From an uncultured Brevundimonas sp. (lineage in GTDB: Bacteria; Pseudomonadota; Alphaproteobacteria; Caulobacterales; Caulobacteraceae), in contig NZ_CAMZFB010000022.1 in assembly GCF_947305955.1 (NCBI RefSeq), positions 1 to 45,291 of the forward strand: a DNA stretch of 45,291 nucleotides. The letters run 5' to 3'. Below the pieces are notes generated by a model. The model did no database searches and was not told where the DNA came from. It worked only from the letters and a program-made list of their open reading frames with translations. Shown piece by piece: positions 8,845 to 17,841 of the stretch. Positions within the stretch are counted from its first letter, which is position 1; the number at the start of each line of letters is the position of its first letter. The position numbers and the translations under genes were made by a program.

Positions 8845-9867
8845 ATGACCTATCCCGCGCACAGATTGTCCGTCGCCCCGATGATGGACTGGACCGACCG
8901 GCATTGCCGGGCGTTTCATCGTGCGCTGTCTAAGCGGACGCTGCTCTATACGGAGATGGTGACGGCTCCGGCGGTTATTCATGGGGATCGTGACTATCTG
9001 CTGGGCTTTTCGGACGCCGAGCATCCGGTGTCGCTGCAACTGGGTGGATCCGATCCCAAGCAGTTGGCCGAGGCTGCCAAGATCGGCGAGGACTATGGCT
9101 ATGACGAGATCAATCTGAACGTCGGCTGCCCCTCGGACCGCGTACAGTCGGGCCGTTTCGGTGCCTGCCTGATGAAGGAGCCGGAGCTGGTGGCCGAATG
9201 CATGGCCGCCATCAAGGCCGCTGTCTCGGTGCCTGCCACGGTCAAATGCCGCATCGGCGTCGATGATCAAGACCCGAACGAGAGCCTGTTCGCCACGGTT
9301 GATGAATGCGCCAAGGTCGGCATCACCGACTTTACCGTCCATGCCCGCAAGGCGTGGCTGAAAGGACTTTCGCCAAAGGAAAACCGCGACATCCCGCCGC
9401 TGGACTATGATCTGGTGAAGCGCCTGAAAAAAGAGCGCCCGCACCTGACCATCGGCATCAATGGCGGCATCGCCTCGCTGGAACAGGCGCTGGAGCTGCT
9501 GGCTCCCTATGACGGCGTGGCGCTGGATGGCGTGATGATCGGCCGTGCCGCCTATCACGAGCCGGCCCTTCTGGGGCAGGCCGACCGCCTGATCTATGGC
9601 GAGGACGTCGCCGACACCGACATCTTCGACGCGCTGGAAGCCTATAAGCCCTATATGGCCGAGCAACTGGCGCGCGGCATCAACCTTGTGGCCATGACCC
9701 GCCACATGCTGGGGGCCATGCACGGTCGCCCCGGCGCGCGGGCCTTCCGCCGTATCCTGACGGTCGAAGGGGTGAAGTCGGGCGCGGGTCTGGATGTTCT
9801 GGACCGCGCCATCGAGGCCGTGCGAGAGGCCGAGGCCCGCCGCGCGCAGGACGACCAAGCCGCGTGA
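8845..9867 (+). CDS. dusA: tRNA-dihydrouridine(20/20a) synthase
   Basis: A 340-residue flavoenzyme that reduces uridine to dihydrouridine in the tRNA D-loop using NADPH. The TIM-barrel start RLSVAPMMDWTDRHCRAFHR and the block LNVGCPSDRVQSGRFGACLM (with the catalytic Cys in GACLM) are characteristic of DusA rather than DusB/C. FTVHARKAWLKGLSPKENR and the GINGGI turn fit the FMN phosphate site. I chose the ATG at 8845 over the TTG three bases earlier. Its stop overlaps the GTG start of the next gene, so the two are probably co-transcribed. Confidence 0.95.
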   Translation: MTYPAHRLSVAPMMDWTDRHCRAFHRALSKRTLLYTEMVTAPAVIHGDRDYLLGFSDAEHPVSLQLGGSDPKQLAEAAKIGEDYGYDEINLNVGCPSDRVQSGRFGACLMKEPELVAECMAAIKAAVSVPATVKCRIGVDDQDPNESLFATVDECAKVGITDFTVHARKAWLKGLSPKENRDIPPLDYDLVKRLKKERPHLTIGINGGIASLEQALELLAPYDGVALDGVMIGRAAYHEPALLGQADRLIYGEDVADTDIFDALEAYKPYMAEQLARGINLVAMTRHMLGAMHGRPGARAFRRILTVEGVKSGAGLDVLDRAIEAVREAEARRAQDDQAA

Positions 9868-10691
9868 TCGACGTTTCCCTGACCGAACTGGTGATGATGC
9901 TGGCTGCCCTTGTGGGGGCAGGGGCGGTTGCCGGCGTGATCGGGGGACTGTTCGGCGTGGGCGGCGGCACGGTTCTGGTGCCCGCCCTGTTCTATGCTTT
10001 CAGCGTGCTTGGGGTTGGCGGCGAGCACAATCTGCATGTCGCCATCGGCACCAGCCTTTTGACCATTGTCGCCACCTCGCTGCGATCGCTGGCCACGCAC
10101 CGCAAACATGGCGCGGTGGACGAGGTGGTGCTCAAGACGTGGACGCCGTGGGTGGCGCTGGGCGGTTTGGTCGGGGCCTTTATCGCGGGCGGCTCGCCCA
10201 TGTCGGCTCTGGCCATTGTCTATGGCGTCTGCCTGTTGGCCATCGCGGCGCAGATGGGGCTGCTGCCGGAACACGTCACGCTTCGCAAGGACTTGCCGAC
10301 CGGATGGGGACGCCGGATCGTCGCCAGCATCATCGGTGTGCTGAGTGCCATGATGGGTATTGGCGGGGGCAGCTTTGGCGGCCTGACCATGACCCTGTGC
10401 GGGCGACCGATCCATCAGGCGGTGGCTACATCCTCGGGCTTTGGTCTGGCCATCGGGGCGGCGGCGTCTTTGGGCTATCTGGTGTTCGGTTGGGGGGCTT
10501 CGGGCGTGCCGCCTCTGACGCTCGGATACGTTAATATTCCGGCCGCCATCATCATGGGTCTGTTAACGGGTTGGACCGCGCCTTACGGGGCGCGATTGGC
10601 GCACAGGCTGGACCGCAAGCGTCTAAGAAAAGCCTTTGCAATCTATCTGTTAACGACTGCCGTACTGGTGGTTGTAAAGGCTCTGGCCTGA
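9864..10691 (+). CDS. TauE/SafE (YfcA-like) family permease
   Basis: A 275-residue inner-membrane protein with about eight helices in two repeated halves, each bearing the family Gly-rich motif: VIGGLFGVGGGTVLVPAL near residue 27 and SAMMGIGGGSFGGLTMTL near residue 160. TauE/SafE proteins are linked to export of sulfite, sulfoacetate or related organosulfur anions, or are of unknown substrate. The GTG start overlaps the dusA stop. Nothing nearby identifies the substrate. Confidence 0.88.
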   Translation: MIDVSLTELVMMLAALVGAGAVAGVIGGLFGVGGGTVLVPALFYAFSVLGVGGEHNLHVAIGTSLLTIVATSLRSLATHRKHGAVDEVVLKTWTPWVALGGLVGAFIAGGSPMSALAIVYGVCLLAIAAQMGLLPEHVTLRKDLPTGWGRRIVASIIGVLSAMMGIGGGSFGGLTMTLCGRPIHQAVATSSGFGLAIGAAASLGYLVFGWGASGVPPLTLGYVNIPAAIIMGLLTGWTAPYGARLAHRLDRKRLRKAFAIYLLTTAVLVVVKALA

Positions 10692-10700
10692 CAATCCGGC

Positions 10701-10718
10701 CTACGTATATCTACGTAG
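10701..10718. promoter_or_regulatory. Inverted repeat upstream of the first chemoreceptor gene
   Basis: CTACGTA-TATC-TACGTAG is a perfect 7-base inverted repeat with a four-base spacer, about 10 bases after the TauE/SafE stop and 7 bases before the shared GCTAA box. It may be an operator; I did not see a copy of it in front of the other two chemoreceptors. Confidence 0.4.
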
Positions 10719-10724
10719 TAAATA

Positions 10725-10742
10725 GCTAAGTTTTGTAAAAGC
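10725..10742 (+). promoter_or_regulatory. Chemoreceptor upstream box, copy 1
   Basis: GCTAAGTTTTGTAAAAGC starts exactly 70 bases before the GTG at 10795. Closely similar boxes stand 70 and 69 bases before the other two chemoreceptor starts. It may be a promoter element or activator site; the sigma factor is not recognisable. Confidence 0.5.
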
Positions 10743-10794
10743 ATCGTTGGTCTAACAGCGGATGCCCGATTGTGGCGTCTTTGTGAGTAACCGC

Positions 10795-12594
10795 GTGCTT
10801 CAAAATCTCTCTGTGCCGAAGAAATTGGTGCTGTCCTTTGCCACCGTGATCGCGGCCTGCGGCGTGGCGACACTGGTCGTACTGTGGGCCGTCATGGCCA
10901 TCCATAAGGCGCAGGAGGCAGACGAGGTTTCGCGTGACATCACCGATGCCATCTATGAACTGCAGCACGCCCTGCTGAGCCAGCAGATGAGCATGCGCGG
11001 TTTTGTGGTGAACCAGAAGCCGGAGTTCAAAGACGCGTTCGAAACCCATACTCTGGCCGTCGACAAAGGCCTGACCCATTTCGCGGCGGCGGACGTCGAG
11101 GGCAGCTTTGCCGAGCAGCTGGGCATCCTCACGGATGCGACGACCAAAAACACCAACGACCTGAAGCGGATGATCAGCCGCGCGGATGATCCGGTCGAGC
11201 GCGAGAATATGATGGGAGTATTCGGCGTGACCGGAAGCCCCAATATCCGCGCCATTCAGGAAACCATGGCCCAGACCCAGAAGGTGCTGGCCGAAGTGGG
11301 CGAACAGAACCGCGAGCGCCGCGCCCGCGCCTATGCCAGTGCCTATACGGCCTTTGCGGTCGGTGGCGTTCTGGCCTTTCTGGTGGCGATCGGTTCGGCC
11401 ATCTGGCTGACCCAAGCCCTGTCCCGACCGGTGGTGGCCATGACCCGCGTGATGACCCGTCTGGCCAAGGGCGAGACCGATGTGAGTATCCCGGCTGTCG
11501 GTCGCGGTGACGAGATCGGAGCCATGGCTGGCGCGGTCCTGACCTTCCGCGATCAGGCGATTGAAAACGCCCGTCTGGAAGTCGAGGCGGAAGAAGCCCG
11601 CCAACTGGCCGAGCGCGAGCGCCAGAAGCATGCCGCCGAAGCCGCCGAGATCGCGCGCTTGGATGAAATCGCCATGACGGCTGTGGGGCAGGGTCTGGCC
11701 GCCTTGGCGGGCGGTGACCTGAGCCATCGCGTGACCATCAATGTGCATGCCAAGGCGCAGGCCCTGAAGGACGACTTCAACACCGCCGCCGAGCGTCTGG
11801 ATGCGGCTGTGCGTGTGATCATTGATCGCGCCTCGGCCATCGGTGCCGCCGCCCAGCAGGTCAGCGATGCCGCCGACGAACTGTCGCGCCGGACCGAGCG
11901 TCAGGCTGCCTCGCTGGAAGAGACGGCGGCTGCCGTGGACCAGATCAGCACGACCGTCGCCTCGTCCGCAGAGGCGGCGCAGGAATCGGGCGCAGTGGTG
12001 CGTGAAGCCCACCTGATGGCGCGCGACGGTCAGGATGTCGTGGGCCGTGCGGTGACCGCCATGGGCCAGATCGAGGATTCATCCCGCCAGATCGGGGCCA
12101 TCATCGGCGTGATCGACGAGATTGCCTTCCAGACCAATCTACTGGCGCTGAACGCGGGCGTGGAAGCCGCGCGTGCGGGTGATGCGGGGCGTGGCTTTGC
12201 CGTGGTGGCGTCCGAAGTGCGTGCGCTGGCGCAGCGTTCGGCGGATGCCGCCCGCGAGATCAAGGGCCTGATCCAGACCTCGGGCCAGCATGTGGAGCAG
12301 GGGGTGCAACTGGTCGCCCGCAGCGGCGAGGCCCTGTCGGACATCGCCCGCCAGATCGAGAAGGTCACGGCGCTCGCGGAATCCAGCGAGGCCTCCGCGC
12401 GTCAGCAGGCGCTGGGCCTGTCGGAGGTTAACGCCGCCGTGAACCAGATGGACCAGATGACCCAGCAGAACGCGGCCATGGTCGAAGAGTCGACCGCCGC
12501 CAGCCGTTCGCTGGCACAGGATGCCAGCGAGCTGGATCGCCTGATGGGACAGTTCCGCATCTCGCAGGAACAGCGCGCAGTGATGGCGGCCTAG
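10795..12594 (+). CDS. Methyl-accepting chemotaxis protein (first of three paralogues)
   Basis: A 599-residue transmembrane chemoreceptor. TM1 spans about 11-33, a 140-residue periplasmic helical domain follows (CHASE3-like by appearance), and TM2 spans about 184-206. A HAMP domain (207-260) and a second HAMP-like segment (about 300-345, [17 protein letters not shown]) come next. The signalling domain has the hairpin tip [20 protein letters not shown] (443-462). I prefer GTG 10795 over the upstream ATG 10762 because it aligns with its paralogues ([14 protein letters not shown]), gives equal lengths and puts the upstream box at the same distance. There is no good Shine-Dalgarno. The C terminus ends VMAA; no CheR/CheB pentapeptide tether is seen. 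Confidence 0.93.
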   Translation: MLQNLSVPKKLVLSFATVIAACGVATLVVLWAVMAIHKAQEADEVSRDITDAIYELQHALLSQQMSMRGFVVNQKPEFKDAFETHTLAVDKGLTHFAAADVEGSFAEQLGILTDATTKNTNDLKRMISRADDPVERENMMGVFGVTGSPNIRAIQETMAQTQKVLAEVGEQNRERRARAYASAYTAFAVGGVLAFLVAIGSAIWLTQALSRPVVAMTRVMTRLAKGETDVSIPAVGRGDEIGAMAGAVLTFRDQAIENARLEVEAEEARQLAERERQKHAAEAAEIARLDEIAMTAVGQGLAALAGGDLSHRVTINVHAKAQALKDDFNTAAERLDAAVRVIIDRASAIGAAAQQVSDAADELSRRTERQAASLEETAAAVDQISTTVASSAEAAQESGAVVREAHLMARDGQDVVGRAVTAMGQIEDSSRQIGAIIGVIDEIAFQTNLLALNAGVEAARAGDAGRGFAVVASEVRALAQRSADAAREIKGLIQTSGQHVEQGVQLVARSGEALSDIARQIEKVTALAESSEASARQQALGLSEVNAAVNQMDQMTQQNAAMVEESTAASRSLAQDASELDRLMGQFRISQEQRAVMAA

Positions 12595-12612
12595 GCCAAG
12601 TTGTCGGGGATG

Positions 12613-12643
12613 CGGTTGCTGACATAGGGGCGGTCAGTAACCG
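12613..12643 (+). other. Hairpin after the first chemoreceptor gene
   Basis: CGGTTGCTGAC pairs with GTCAGTAACCG (11 pairs, one of them G-U in the plus-strand RNA) around a nine-base loop, 18 bases after the stop. No T run follows, so termination would have to be Rho-assisted, or the stem may only protect the 3' end. Confidence 0.45.
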
Positions 12644-12729
12644 TGCGCCCTCCTTGCTCGCAACGCGCGCATTCCATCCGCCTTTCAAGGCCTTAGCCAA
12701 AAGTCGTAAGTAGATTACCCTGCCTTATT

Positions 12730-12748
12730 GCTAAGGTTTGAAACAGAC
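12730..12748 (+). promoter_or_regulatory. Chemoreceptor upstream box, copy 2
   Basis: GCTAAGGTTTGAAACAGAC begins 70 bases before the GTG at 12800. It differs from copy 3 at only three of 19 positions, while the bases between box and start codon are not conserved, which suggests selection on the box itself. Confidence 0.55.
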
Positions 12749-12799
12749 AGGGGCATGTATCGGGGGCGCAGTCAGATTTGCGTTTTCGAGTACTCCCCC

Positions 12800-14599
12800 G
12801 TGCTACAAGATCTATCCGTACCAAAGAAATTGGTACTCGCCCTGACCGCGGTCATCGCGGCGTGTGGCATTGCCACCATCATCGTTCTTTGGGCCGTCCT
12901 GGGCATCCAGCGTGCCCAGCAGCAGGAAACCGAAGCCCGAAATATCACCGCCGCGATCAGCGAGGTGCATGTCGCACTGTTGAACAAGCAGATGGCGATG
13001 CGCGGCTATGTCGCGACCCTGAAGCCTGACTTCAAACAGATGTTCGAACAGCACGCCGCCGCCTATCGCGCCGGTGTGGTCAATCTGGCCGCCGCCGATG
13101 TCGACGGTCTGTTCAAGGAACAGCAGGCCGTTCTGTCCGAAACCGGCGAAAAGGTGGATGCCGACCTCTTGGCCATGATGGACCGCGCAGCGCGTCCGGA
13201 AACCCGTCAGGAAGTTCTCGACCGCCTGAGCGTGCGCGGCTCGTCCGAAATCCAGGCTGTGAACGCGGAAGGCCGCAAGGTGCTTAACGCGCTGGAGGAT
13301 ATGCGCGTTGAAAACGACAAGCGCCGCGAAGCCGCCTATCGTCAGGCCTATCTGGCGTTTGGTCTGGGCGGGCTGGTGGCCTTTGCCGTTGCCGTCGCCT
13401 CGGGCGTGTGGCTGACCGGTGCCCTGTCGACCCCGGTTGTGGCTATGACGCGCGTCATGACGCGTCTGGCGCAAGGGGACATGGACGTCGTTGTGCCGGC
13501 GGTCGGTCGCAAGGACGAGATCGGCCAGATGGCCGATGCCGTTCTGACCTTCCGCGAGCAAGGCCGCGAGAAGGCCCGTATCGAAGCCGAGGTCAGCGCT
13601 GCCCGTGCCGCAAGCGAACAGGAACGCCTCGCCCACGAAGCGGAAACCGCCGAAATGGCCCGTCTGGACGGCATCGCCATTGGTGCCTTGGCCGAGGGGC
13701 TGTCGCGACTGGCGGGGGGTGTGCTGTCGCACCGCATCACGGTCGATGTGCACGCCAAGGCCCAGCCGCTGAAGGATGACTTCAACGCCGCGGCCGAGAA
13801 GCTGGAAAGCGCGGTCGCCATTATTGTGGATCGCGCATCGGCTATCGGTGCCGCCGCCCAGCAGATCAGCGAAGCATCCGACGACCTGTCCCGCCGCACT
13901 GAACAACAGGCCGCCTCGCTGGAAGAAACCGCCGCTGCGGTCGAACAGATCACCTCGACGGTCGCCCGCTCCGCCGAAGGCGCGCTGGAGGCTGGCAGCA
14001 TGGTGCGCTCGTCCCAGACCTTTGCGCTGGAAGGCAAGACGGTGGTGAACCGTGCGGTTCAGGCCATGGGCCAGATCGAGAATTCCTCGAACCAGATCGG
14101 TGCCATCATCGGTGTGATCGACGAGATCGCATTCCAGACCAACCTTCTGGCTCTGAACGCCGGTGTCGAAGCGGCCCGTGCGGGCGATGCCGGTCGCGGC
14201 TTTGCCGTGGTGGCATCGGAAGTCCGCGCACTGGCCCAGCGTTCGGCAGAAGCGGCCAAGGAGATCAAGACCCTGATCCAGGCTTCGAGCCAGCAGGTTG
14301 TGGCGGGTGTCGATCTGGTCAACCAGACCGGCCGCTCGCTGGAGCGCATTGCCGAGGAGATCACCCGTCTGACCTCTATCGCCGTCGAGATCGAAGCCTC
14401 GTCGCGTGAACAGGCAACGGGCCTCGCCGAGGTCAATGTGGCTGTCTCGCAGATGGATCAGGTGACCCAGCAGAACGCTGCCATGGTTGAGGAATCTACC
14501 GCGGCCAGCCGCTCGCTGGCACAGGACGCTTCCGATCTGGATCGACTGATGAACCAGTTCCAGATCTCGCGACAACGTCTTGCTGCTGCCGCCGCCTAA
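12800..14599 (+). CDS. Methyl-accepting chemotaxis protein (second of three paralogues)
   Basis: A 599-residue chemoreceptor with the same architecture as the preceding one: TM1, periplasmic helical domain, TM2 (about 184-206), HAMP, second HAMP-like segment ([18 protein letters not shown]) and a signalling domain with [20 protein letters not shown]. The GTG at 12800 ([14 protein letters not shown]) is chosen by alignment with its paralogues, although in-frame starts exist at 12728 and 12755. The periplasmic part diverges more than the signalling part, as expected when paralogues take on different ligands. The protein ends RLAAAAA, an Ala-rich tail resembling ClpXP degradation signals. An AT-rich gap follows. 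Confidence 0.93.
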   Translation: MLQDLSVPKKLVLALTAVIAACGIATIIVLWAVLGIQRAQQQETEARNITAAISEVHVALLNKQMAMRGYVATLKPDFKQMFEQHAAAYRAGVVNLAAADVDGLFKEQQAVLSETGEKVDADLLAMMDRAARPETRQEVLDRLSVRGSSEIQAVNAEGRKVLNALEDMRVENDKRREAAYRQAYLAFGLGGLVAFAVAVASGVWLTGALSTPVVAMTRVMTRLAQGDMDVVVPAVGRKDEIGQMADAVLTFREQGREKARIEAEVSAARAASEQERLAHEAETAEMARLDGIAIGALAEGLSRLAGGVLSHRITVDVHAKAQPLKDDFNAAAEKLESAVAIIVDRASAIGAAAQQISEASDDLSRRTEQQAASLEETAAAVEQITSTVARSAEGALEAGSMVRSSQTFALEGKTVVNRAVQAMGQIENSSNQIGAIIGVIDEIAFQTNLLALNAGVEAARAGDAGRGFAVVASEVRALAQRSAEAAKEIKTLIQASSQQVVAGVDLVNQTGRSLERIAEEITRLTSIAVEIEASSREQATGLAEVNVAVSQMDQVTQQNAAMVEESTAASRSLAQDASDLDRLMNQFQISRQRLAAAAA

Positions 14600-14630
14600 T
14601 TAGGCATAGTCTAAATATTTTGATGTTATG

Positions 14631-14679
14631 AATAGCGCAGTTTTTGGGATAACAAGTCTATCTCGATAACTGCGCTATT
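14631..14679 (+). other. Long hairpin in the AT-rich gap between chemoreceptors 2 and 3
   Basis: AATAGCGCAGTT and AACTGCGCTATT form a perfect 12-bp stem around a 25-base loop. The gap 14600-14779 is markedly richer in A/T than the rest of the window, and a 10-base palindrome (CCTAATTAGG, 14595-14604) overlaps the gene end. The T-rich bases after the stem are broken by A and G, so this is at best a weak terminator; a small RNA or protein-binding site is possible. Confidence 0.45.
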
Positions 14680-14710
14680 TGTATTATTATGTATATTCAC
14701 TTATAAGCAC

Positions 14711-14729
14711 GCTAATATTTGAAATAGAC
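14711..14729 (+). promoter_or_regulatory. Chemoreceptor upstream box, copy 3
   Basis: GCTAATATTTGAAATAGAC starts 69 bases before the ATG at 14780. The shared pattern across the three copies is GCTAA, two variable bases, TTTG, then an A-rich segment. A further GACTAAGGTCTTAAAAGCG lies directly downstream and resembles the box in part. Confidence 0.55.
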
Positions 14730-14779
14730 TAAGGTCTTAAAAGCGTCGATCGTAACTTTGTTGTGTAAGTAACCGATCG

Positions 14780-16582
14780 ATGTTCATCCAAAATTTGTCA
14801 GTACCAAAGAAGTTGGTGCTTTCTTTCGCGGCGGTCATAGCGGCCTGCGGTGCCGCGACCCTCGTTGTCCTCTGGTCCTTCCTGGCGATTCATAAGGCGC
14901 AGGACGAGGAACACCGCGCTAAGGAAATCACCGCTGCCATTACCGAGGTTCAGGTTGCACTGCTGAACGAGCAGCTGACCCAGCGCACCTTCATGGCCAC
15001 CCAGAAGCCCGAGTTCAAAGAGGCCTTCGAAGGGTATGTCCAAGCCTATAAGACCGGCGTGACGAATCTGGCGGCTGCGGACGTGGAGGGCCTGTTCAAG
15101 GAACAGCAGGCCGTGTTGGCGCAGGGCGGCGAAGCCTTCATTAACGATGCGCGCAACCGTATGGCGCTGGCCGCCGATCCGGTTCAGCGCGCAACCCTGA
15201 TGAATGAACTGACGGTCAATGGCACCGGCGACATCGTCGGTGTGAAGTCGAACGGTCGTGCCGTGCTGAACGCGCTGGCCGAAATGGACAAGATCAATAT
15301 CGAGCGCACGCGTGCGGCCTATGCCAAGGGCTATACCGCCTTTGCTCTGGGCGGTGCGCTGGCCTTTGCGATCGCCCTCCTGTCGGCCGTTTGGCTGACC
15401 CGCAACCTGTCCACGCCGGTCGTGGCCATGACCCGTTCGATGAACCGTCTGGCCCATGGCGATCTGGACGTTGCCATCCCCGCTGTCGGCCGCAAGGACG
15501 AGATTGGCGAGATGGCGTCTGCGGTGCTGACCTTCCGCGACAATGCCATCGAGAACCGCCGTCTGGCCGACGAGGCTGCGGCCACCCGCGCCGCTGCCGA
15601 TCAGGAACGCGAGGCCGTCGAAGCCGAACGCGCCCGCCGCCAGCAGGAATCCATGCATGCCGTTAACGCGCTAGGGGAGGCGCTGGCCGAACTGTCCAAG
15701 GGCAATCTGACCTATCGCATCACCACGGACATCACCGGCAATGCCAAGCCGCTGAAGGATGACTTCAACGCCGCCGCTGACAAGCTGGAGAATGCTGTCG
15801 CTGTTATCGTCGACCGCGCCTCGGCCATCGGTTCGGCGGCCCAGCAGATCAGCCAGGCTTCGGACGACCTGTCGCGCCGTACCGAGCAACAGGCCGCATC
15901 GCTGGAAGAAACTGCCGCTGCGGTGGAACAGATCACCGCGACCGTCAGCCGCTCGGCAGAAGGTGCGGTCGAGGCGGGCATGATGGTCCGCACCTCGCAG
16001 GACTATGCCAACCAGGGCGGTGCCGTGGTGGAGCGCGCCGTTCAGGCCATGGGCCAGATCGAGGACTCCTCCAACCAGATCAGCGCCATTATCGGTGTGA
16101 TCGACGAGATCGCCTTCCAGACCAATCTGCTGGCTCTGAATGCCGGTGTGGAAGCGGCCCGTGCGGGCGATGCCGGTCGTGGCTTTGCCGTCGTCGCCTC
16201 GGAAGTTCGCGCGCTGGCCCAGCGTTCGGCGGAAGCGGCCAAGGAGATCAAGGCCCTGATCAATGCCTCGACCACCCAGGTCGGGCAGGGCGTCAATCTG
16301 GTGAACGAGACCGGCGAGGCGCTTCGCCGTATCGCCGACCAGATCCAGCAGCTGACCCATATCGCGGTGCAGATCGAGTCGTCGTCCAAGGAACAGGCGA
16401 CGGGTCTGGCCGAGGTCAATGTGGCCGTCTCGCAGATGGATCAGGTGACCCAGCAGAACGCCGCCATGGTGGAAGAATCCACCGCTGCCGCCCGCTCACT
16501 GGCGCAGGATGCGATGGAACTGGATCGACTGACCCATCAGTTCCAGATCAGCAACCAACGCATCCAGTCGGTCGCCGCCTGA
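14780..16582 (+). CDS. Methyl-accepting chemotaxis protein (third of three paralogues)
   Basis: A 600-residue chemoreceptor, third of the tandem set. It has an unambiguous ATG ([16 protein letters not shown]), which anchors the start choice for the other two. The order is TM1 (about 11-34), a periplasmic helical domain of about 145 residues, TM2, HAMP, a second HAMP-like segment (SKGNLTYRITTDITGNAKP) and a signalling domain with the [20 protein letters not shown] tip. The second HAMP region is the most divergent of the three. The C terminus reads QSVAA. No che genes are nearby, so it must act on a chemosensory array encoded elsewhere. A strong terminator follows. Confidence 0.94.
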   Translation: MFIQNLSVPKKLVLSFAAVIAACGAATLVVLWSFLAIHKAQDEEHRAKEITAAITEVQVALLNEQLTQRTFMATQKPEFKEAFEGYVQAYKTGVTNLAAADVEGLFKEQQAVLAQGGEAFINDARNRMALAADPVQRATLMNELTVNGTGDIVGVKSNGRAVLNALAEMDKINIERTRAAYAKGYTAFALGGALAFAIALLSAVWLTRNLSTPVVAMTRSMNRLAHGDLDVAIPAVGRKDEIGEMASAVLTFRDNAIENRRLADEAAATRAAADQEREAVEAERARRQQESMHAVNALGEALAELSKGNLTYRITTDITGNAKPLKDDFNAAADKLENAVAVIVDRASAIGSAAQQISQASDDLSRRTEQQAASLEETAAAVEQITATVSRSAEGAVEAGMMVRTSQDYANQGGAVVERAVQAMGQIEDSSNQISAIIGVIDEIAFQTNLLALNAGVEAARAGDAGRGFAVVASEVRALAQRSAEAAKEIKALINASTTQVGQGVNLVNETGEALRRIADQIQQLTHIAVQIESSSKEQATGLAEVNVAVSQMDQVTQQNAAMVEESTAAARSLAQDAMELDRLTHQFQISNQRIQSVAA

Positions 16583-16610
16583 TCGGCGGACGACAAGTTA
16601 CGTTAAAAAG

Positions 16611-16642
16611 AAAGCCCCCCCGACATCGTCGGGGGGCTTTTT
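16611..16642. terminator. Bidirectional intrinsic terminator
   Basis: AAAGCCCCCC-CGAC / GTCG-GGGGGCTTTTT with a three-base loop (ATC) and one bulged C lies between the convergent chemoreceptor and metB genes. A residues precede the stem and five T residues follow it, so it can stop transcription from both sides. Confidence 0.88.
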
Positions 16643-16662
16643 ATATGGGCAAAGCCGCCGGA

Positions 16663-17841
16663 TCAGGCCGCTTGGCTGACCACAATGGTGTCCAGTGCGG
16701 CGATCAGGTCGTTGATGATGTCGTCCTCATGCTCGAGGCCGACCGAGATGCGGATCAGGCCATCGGTGATACCAGCGGTGACGCGGGCTTCGGGCGTCAT
16801 GGCGGCATGGGTCATGGTGGCCGGATGGGCGATCAGGCTTTCCACACCGCCCAGCGATTCCGCGAGGGTGAAGATGCCGACCGTGTTGATCACGCTGCAG
16901 ACGGCATCGATACCGCCAGCAATCTCGAAGCTGAGCATGGCACCGAAGCCGCGCTGCTGGCGGGCGGCCAGCGTATGGCCGCTGTGCGACTTCAGGCCCG
17001 GATAGTGGACGGCCTTGACCGCCGGATGGGCTTCCAGACGGGCGGCAAGGTTGCTGGCCGTGGTCTGCTGGCGCTCGATACGGGTGAACAGGGTGCGCAG
17101 GCCGCGCAGCGTCTGATAGGCATCGAACGGCGAGCCGGTGATGCCCAGACAGTTGGCCCACCATGCCAGTTCCTGATGCACCTCGGCATCGGCGCTGATG
17201 ACCGCACCGCCGACCACGTCGGAGTGGCCGTTGATGTATTTGGTGGTCGAATGGACGACGATGTCCGCGCCCAGCGACAGCGGGTTCTGAAGCGCGGGCG
17301 ACAGGAAGGTGTTGTCGGCCACCACCTTGGCCCCGACCGCATGGGCGCGGCGCGCGACATCGGCAATGTCGGTCACGCGCAGCAGCGGGTTGGACGGGGT
17401 CTCCACCAGCACCAGCTTGGCACCATCGGCGAGGGCGGCATCCAGTGCCGCGCCGTCGTTCTGGTCCACAAAGGCCAGACGGAAATGACCCTTGCGGGCG
17501 CGGGCCGACAGCAGGCGGTGCGTGCCGCCGTAGCAATCGTGCGGCGCGATCAGCAGGTCATCCGGCGACAGCAGGCTGAGCGGCAGGTCTACCGCGGCCA
17601 TGCCGGTGGCAGTGATGACAGCCCCTGCGCCGCCTTCCAGCTCGGTCAGGGTCTCGGCCAGCACGTCGCGGGTCGGGTTGCCCGAGCGCGAATAGTCGTA
17701 TTGGCGCTTCTGGTCGAAGCCCGCGAACGAATAGTTGGACGACAGGTACAGCGGCGGCATGACCGAGCCGTGGGCCGTATCGGTATCGACGCCCGTGCGG
17801 GCGGCGATGGTGCGGGGATCGGCGAAGCGGGCGCGGGTCAT
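16663..17841 (-). CDS. metB: Cystathionine gamma-synthase
   Basis: A 392-residue PLP enzyme that joins an activated homoserine ester with cysteine to give cystathionine for methionine synthesis. It follows E. coli MetB closely along its length: GSVMPPLYLSSNYSFAGF, DYSRSGNPTRDV, APHDCYGGTHRL, VETPSNPLLRV, HSTTKYINGHSDVV (PLP Lys201), RQQRGFGAMLSFE and FTLAESLGGVESL. The closeness to MetB, rather than MetY or MetC, supports the transsulfuration role, though many family members are promiscuous. The start overlaps the metX stop by four bases, so it is translated with metX from the riboswitch-controlled transcript. Confidence 0.92.
   Translation of the reverse strand: MTRARFADPRTIAARTGVDTDTAHGSVMPPLYLSSNYSFAGFDQKRQYDYSRSGNPTRDVLAETLTELEGGAGAVITATGMAAVDLPLSLLSPDDLLIAPHDCYGGTHRLLSARARKGHFRLAFVDQNDGAALDAALADGAKLVLVETPSNPLLRVTDIADVARRAHAVGAKVVADNTFLSPALQNPLSLGADIVVHSTTKYINGHSDVVGGAVISADAEVHQELAWWANCLGITGSPFDAYQTLRGLRTLFTRIERQQTTASNLAARLEAHPAVKAVHYPGLKSHSGHTLAARQQRGFGAMLSFEIAGGIDAVCSVINTVGIFTLAESLGGVESLIAHPATMTHAAMTPEARVTAGITDGLIRISVGLEHEDDIINDLIAALDTIVVSQAA

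Noticed and set aside
10762-10794. ATG start for the first chemoreceptor (and the in-frame starts 12728 and 12755 for the second)
   Set aside because: The extra N-terminal residues do not align between paralogues, and the shared upstream box keeps its 69-70-base distance only with the later starts.
12812-14575. Very long open frame (about 587 codons) on the minus strand, opposite the second chemoreceptor
   Set aside because: It mirrors the GC-rich third positions of the real gene, has His/Gly/Arg-heavy composition, no homology and no ribosome site. The same applies to long antisense frames at 184-1647, 1568-3070, 3724-5124 and 43669-45186.
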